A stretch of DNA of 6,423 nt from Gemmatimonadota bacterium. GTDB lineage: Bacteria; Gemmatimonadota; Gemmatimonadetes; Gemmatimonadales; GWC2-71-9. The stretch lies in the NCBI GenBank assembly GCA_004357415.1, contig SMVY01000142.1, positions 1 to 6,423 on the forward strand, read 5' to 3'. How positions within the stretch are numbered: the first letter of the stretch is position 1; each line of letters starts with the position of its first letter. The notes below the pieces were generated by a model. The model was not told where the DNA came from and searched no databases. It saw nothing but the letters and a program-made list of their open reading frames with translations. Position numbers and translations under genes: made by a program. This document shows, piece after piece, positions 4,324 through 6,423 of the stretch.

Positions 4324-6423
4324 ATGCGAAACGCGTTTTCCCTGGCGGCCGCCCTCGTCATACTGGCTTCCGTCGTTCAGGCCCAGGGCCCCGTCAACCT
4401 CGACACGGTGCGCGCCGGACGGTTCGACGCCGGCAAGATGTGGACGTTCGAGTACGCCCCGTCCGAGTACTTCAGCGAGACCTACGGCTTCGACGCCAAC
4501 GACGCCTGGTTCGAGCGGGCCCGGTTGTCGGCGGTGCGAGTGCCCGGTTGTTCGGCGTCGTTCGTCTCGCCCGACGGCTTGTTGGCCACCAACCATCACT
4601 GCATTCGTGGCCGGCTCGCCAGCATCTCCCGTGAGGGTGAGACGCTGTTGGACGACGGCTTCGTGGCCGCCTCCATCGAAGACGAGCGCCGCATACCCGG
4701 ATACTTCGTAGACCAGTTGATCGCCGCGGAAGACGTGAGCGCCGAAGTGTTCGCCGCACTCGACGACGCCACTACCGACGAGGAGCGGACCGCGGCCCGG
4801 CGGGCAGTCATCGCATCCATTCAGGCACAAGCGCGGGAACGGCACGCCGACTCGGGTGGCGATTCGCTCCACGTCCAGGTGGTCGGTTTGTACGACGGCG
4901 GCCGCTATTCCTTGTACGTGTTCCGCCGGTTCACCGATGTCCGCATGGTGGTAGCGGCGGAATTGCAGATGGGATTTTTCGGCGGCGACAACGACAATTT
5001 CACCTACCCGCGCTACGCGCTCGACTTCGCTTTCCTCAGGGTCTACCAGGACGGGCAGCCCTATCAAACGGACCACCACTTCATCTGGAGCCAGGACGGG
5101 GTGGAGGAAGGCGACGTGGTGTTCGTCATCGGCAACCCCGGACGGACCAACCGGCTCAACACCATGGCGCAACTCGCCCTCCAGCGTGACATGACGCTGG
5201 GCAACACCCACGCGTGGTACACCAGCCGGCTGAACGCCATCTGGGAGTTCTACGCCGAAGACCCCGTCACCGGCGAGGCGCTCGACCTGCGTAACTGGGC
5301 GTTCGGATTGTCCAATTCTCTGAAGGCAACCACCGGCAGGCTGGAAGCACTCGACAACCCGCTCATCCTGGCCAAGCGGGCCGACGCCGAAGCCGCCCTG
5401 AGCGACTCGATTGCCGCGGGAGACGATCTACGGGAACGGTATGGCGAGGTCATGGACCGGATCGCGGCCATTCAGGAACAGAAGTACACCCTGGCTGTGC
5501 CACACGGCGCCTTTGCCGGGTTCGGCAACCGACGCTACGGCTCGGCCACGCTGCTCCGCGCGGTGGCGGCTTACGATTACCTCGCGGCGCTCGAGCGCGG
5601 TGCCCCGGGCGACAGTATCGCCCGGTTTCGCAGCCGCCTGTTGGCTATCGGAGATCTGCCACCAGGCCTCGAGCGGCGTTACCTAAGCGCCCGCCTGGCC
5701 GATATCGGCCGGGCCTACGGCCCCGATAGCCCGCTGACCCGCGCAGCGTTGCCGGACGGAACCCCTGCGGCCTCGGCTGCGGCCCTCATGGGTAGTAGTG
5801 TCATGGCGGACTCTGCCTCCGTGGCGGACGCGGTAGCCGGCGAATCTCTGTCGGCCGACGATCCGGCTGTCCGCTTGGCCGCGGTGCTGCTGCCGGTGTA
5901 CCGGGAGTTCCGGGCCCGGTGGGGCCCCCTCTCCAGGGAGGAGCGCACCCTGGCAGGCGACCTGGGGCGGGCCCGCTTTGCCGTGTACGGCGAGAGCATC
6001 CCGCCCGACGGCTCACGCTCACCCCGTATCGCCGACGGTGTGGTGAAGAGCTATGAGTACAACGGTACCCTGGCACCACCGTACACCACGTTCTATGGAT
6101 TGTACGATCGCTACAACGCACACAAGGGTTCCGTCGATTGGTCGCTACCGGAGCGGTGGCAGACTCCGCCACCGGGACTCGACCTCGGCACCCCGCTCAA
6201 CTTCGTGTCAACGGCAGACACCTACGGCGGCAATTCCGGGTCGCCGGCCGTGACACCCGAGCTGGAGTTGGTGGGTATCAACTTCGACCGCAACATCAAC
6301 GGCCTGTCGCGCGACTTTATCTACCTCCCCGAACAGGGACGCAACGTGATGGTCGATGTGAGGGCGATCCGGGCGGCCCTCGAGCATGTTTATGGAGCGG
6401 ATAGAATTCTGGAGGAGCTGGGC
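4324..6423 (+). CDS. S46 family dipeptidyl peptidase (DPP7/DPP11-type), open at right edge
   Basis: The frame from ATG 4324 is open for exactly 700 codons to the window edge. S46 enzymes are about 700-730 aa, so only the last few residues are probably missing. A signal peptide (LAAALVILASVVQA, cleavage near residue 20) puts it in the periplasm, where S46 peptidases remove dipeptides from peptide N-termini. It has a chymotrypsin-like double barrel with a helical insert. The catalytic His92 is in ATNHHC (second His), Asp234 in YPRYALDFAFLRVY, and Ser638 in YGGNSGSPAV. His-to-Asp spacing is 142, the same as I recall for Porphyromonas gingivalis DPP11 (His85/Asp227). The segment GGDNDNFTYPRY (222-233) is the family block before the Asp. 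The position 18 residues after the serine is Arg656 (INFDRN); in DPP11 this Arg selects Asp/Glu at P1, whereas DPP7 has Gly. This predicts acidic P1 preference. It probably feeds peptide catabolism. No frame interruption is seen. Confidence 0.92.
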   Translation, partial: MRNAFSLAAALVILASVVQAQGPVNLDTVRAGRFDAGKMWTFEYAPSEYFSETYGFDANDAWFERARLSAVRVPGCSASFVSPDGLLATNHHCIRGRLASISREGETLLDDGFVAASIEDERRIPGYFVDQLIAAEDVSAEVFAALDDATTDEERTAARRAVIASIQAQARERHADSGGDSLHVQVVGLYDGGRYSLYVFRRFTDVRMVVAAELQMGFFGGDNDNFTYPRYALDFAFLRVYQDGQPYQTDHHFIWSQDGVEEGDVVFVIGNPGRTNRLNTMAQLALQRDMTLGNTHAWYTSRLNAIWEFYAEDPVTGEALDLRNWAFGLSNSLKATTGRLEALDNPLILAKRADAEAALSDSIAAGDDLRERYGEVMDRIAAIQEQKYTLAVPHGAFAGFGNRRYGSATLLRAVAAYDYLAALERGAPGDSIARFRSRLLAIGDLPPGLERRYLSARLADIGRAYGPDSPLTRAALPDGTPAASAAALMGSSVMADSASVADAVAGESLSADDPAVRLAAVLLPVYREFRARWGPLSREERTLAGDLGRARFAVYGESIPPDGSRSPRIADGVVKSYEYNGTLAPPYTTFYGLYDRYNAHKGSVDWSLPERWQTPPPGLDLGTPLNFVSTADTYGGNSGSPAVTPELELVGINFDRNINGLSRDFIYLPEQGRNVMVDVRAIRAALEHVYGADRILEELG

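Noticed and set aside
4306..5211. Long leftward open frame (301 codons) opposite the S46 gene
   Set aside because: Antisense shadow of the peptidase N-terminal half, which carries catalytic His and Asp motifs on the other strand.
1..6423. CRISPR arrays, tRNA/rRNA genes, insertion sequences or attachment sites
   Set aside because: No regularly spaced repeats, no T-loop-like or anticodon-arm pattern, no transposase motifs and no terminal inverted repeats were found by eye.

Overview
The window is GC-rich DNA (coding third positions mostly G or C) from a Gram-negative bacterium. The evidence is an exported beta-barrel-like protein, a lipoprotein and a periplasmic S46 dipeptidyl peptidase. The mix (S46 peptidase, tandem NTF2-like exported protein, small GCW lipoprotein, Cdd1-type helix-hairpin-helix protein) reminds me of Gemmatimonadota and similar environmental lineages. 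That is an impression from memory, not a phylogenetic result.

Layout. A leftward gene for an outer-membrane-type protein runs off the left edge (446 to 1). A roughly 313-bp divergent intergenic region follows. From 760 everything reads rightward with gaps of 1 to 34 bp, so 760-4241 looks like one or two transcription units: Cdd1-like helix-hairpin-helix protein; a 49-aa membrane peptide coupled to it by ATGA; a small YdeI/OmpD-associated domain protein; an ArsM-like methyltransferase; a second SAM methyltransferase; a secreted protein with two NTF2/SnoaL-like domains; and a small lipoprotein. After an 82-bp gap with a short GC hairpin comes an S46 peptidase gene that is still open at the right edge (700 codons visible).

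The main discovery is at 1544-2332. The ArsM-like gene has an in-frame TGA at 2153-2155. After it, 58 further codons continue the same protein family in the same frame. The TGA falls exactly where ArsM/AS3MT proteins have their C-terminal metalloid-binding cysteine (xCxGGAL; human AS3MT Cys206). A two-part hairpin with a GG-containing apical loop starts 3 nt downstream of the TGA, as expected for a bacterial SECIS element. I read this as a selenocysteine-containing ArsM-like methyltransferase (Sec204 of 262 aa), not two fragments or a pseudogene. The partner cysteine of the family (SNC, AS3MT Cys156) is glycine here (SNG), so ordinary arsenite methylation is doubtful and the substrate is open. 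A second SAM methyltransferase lies 21 bp downstream, which suggests a paired methylation function, possibly on a metalloid, chalcogen or thiol substrate.

A second prediction concerns the S46 peptidase. Its triad is His92/Asp234/Ser638, and it carries Arg rather than Gly 18 residues after the serine (FDRN), the feature that gives DPP11 its preference for Asp/Glu at P1.
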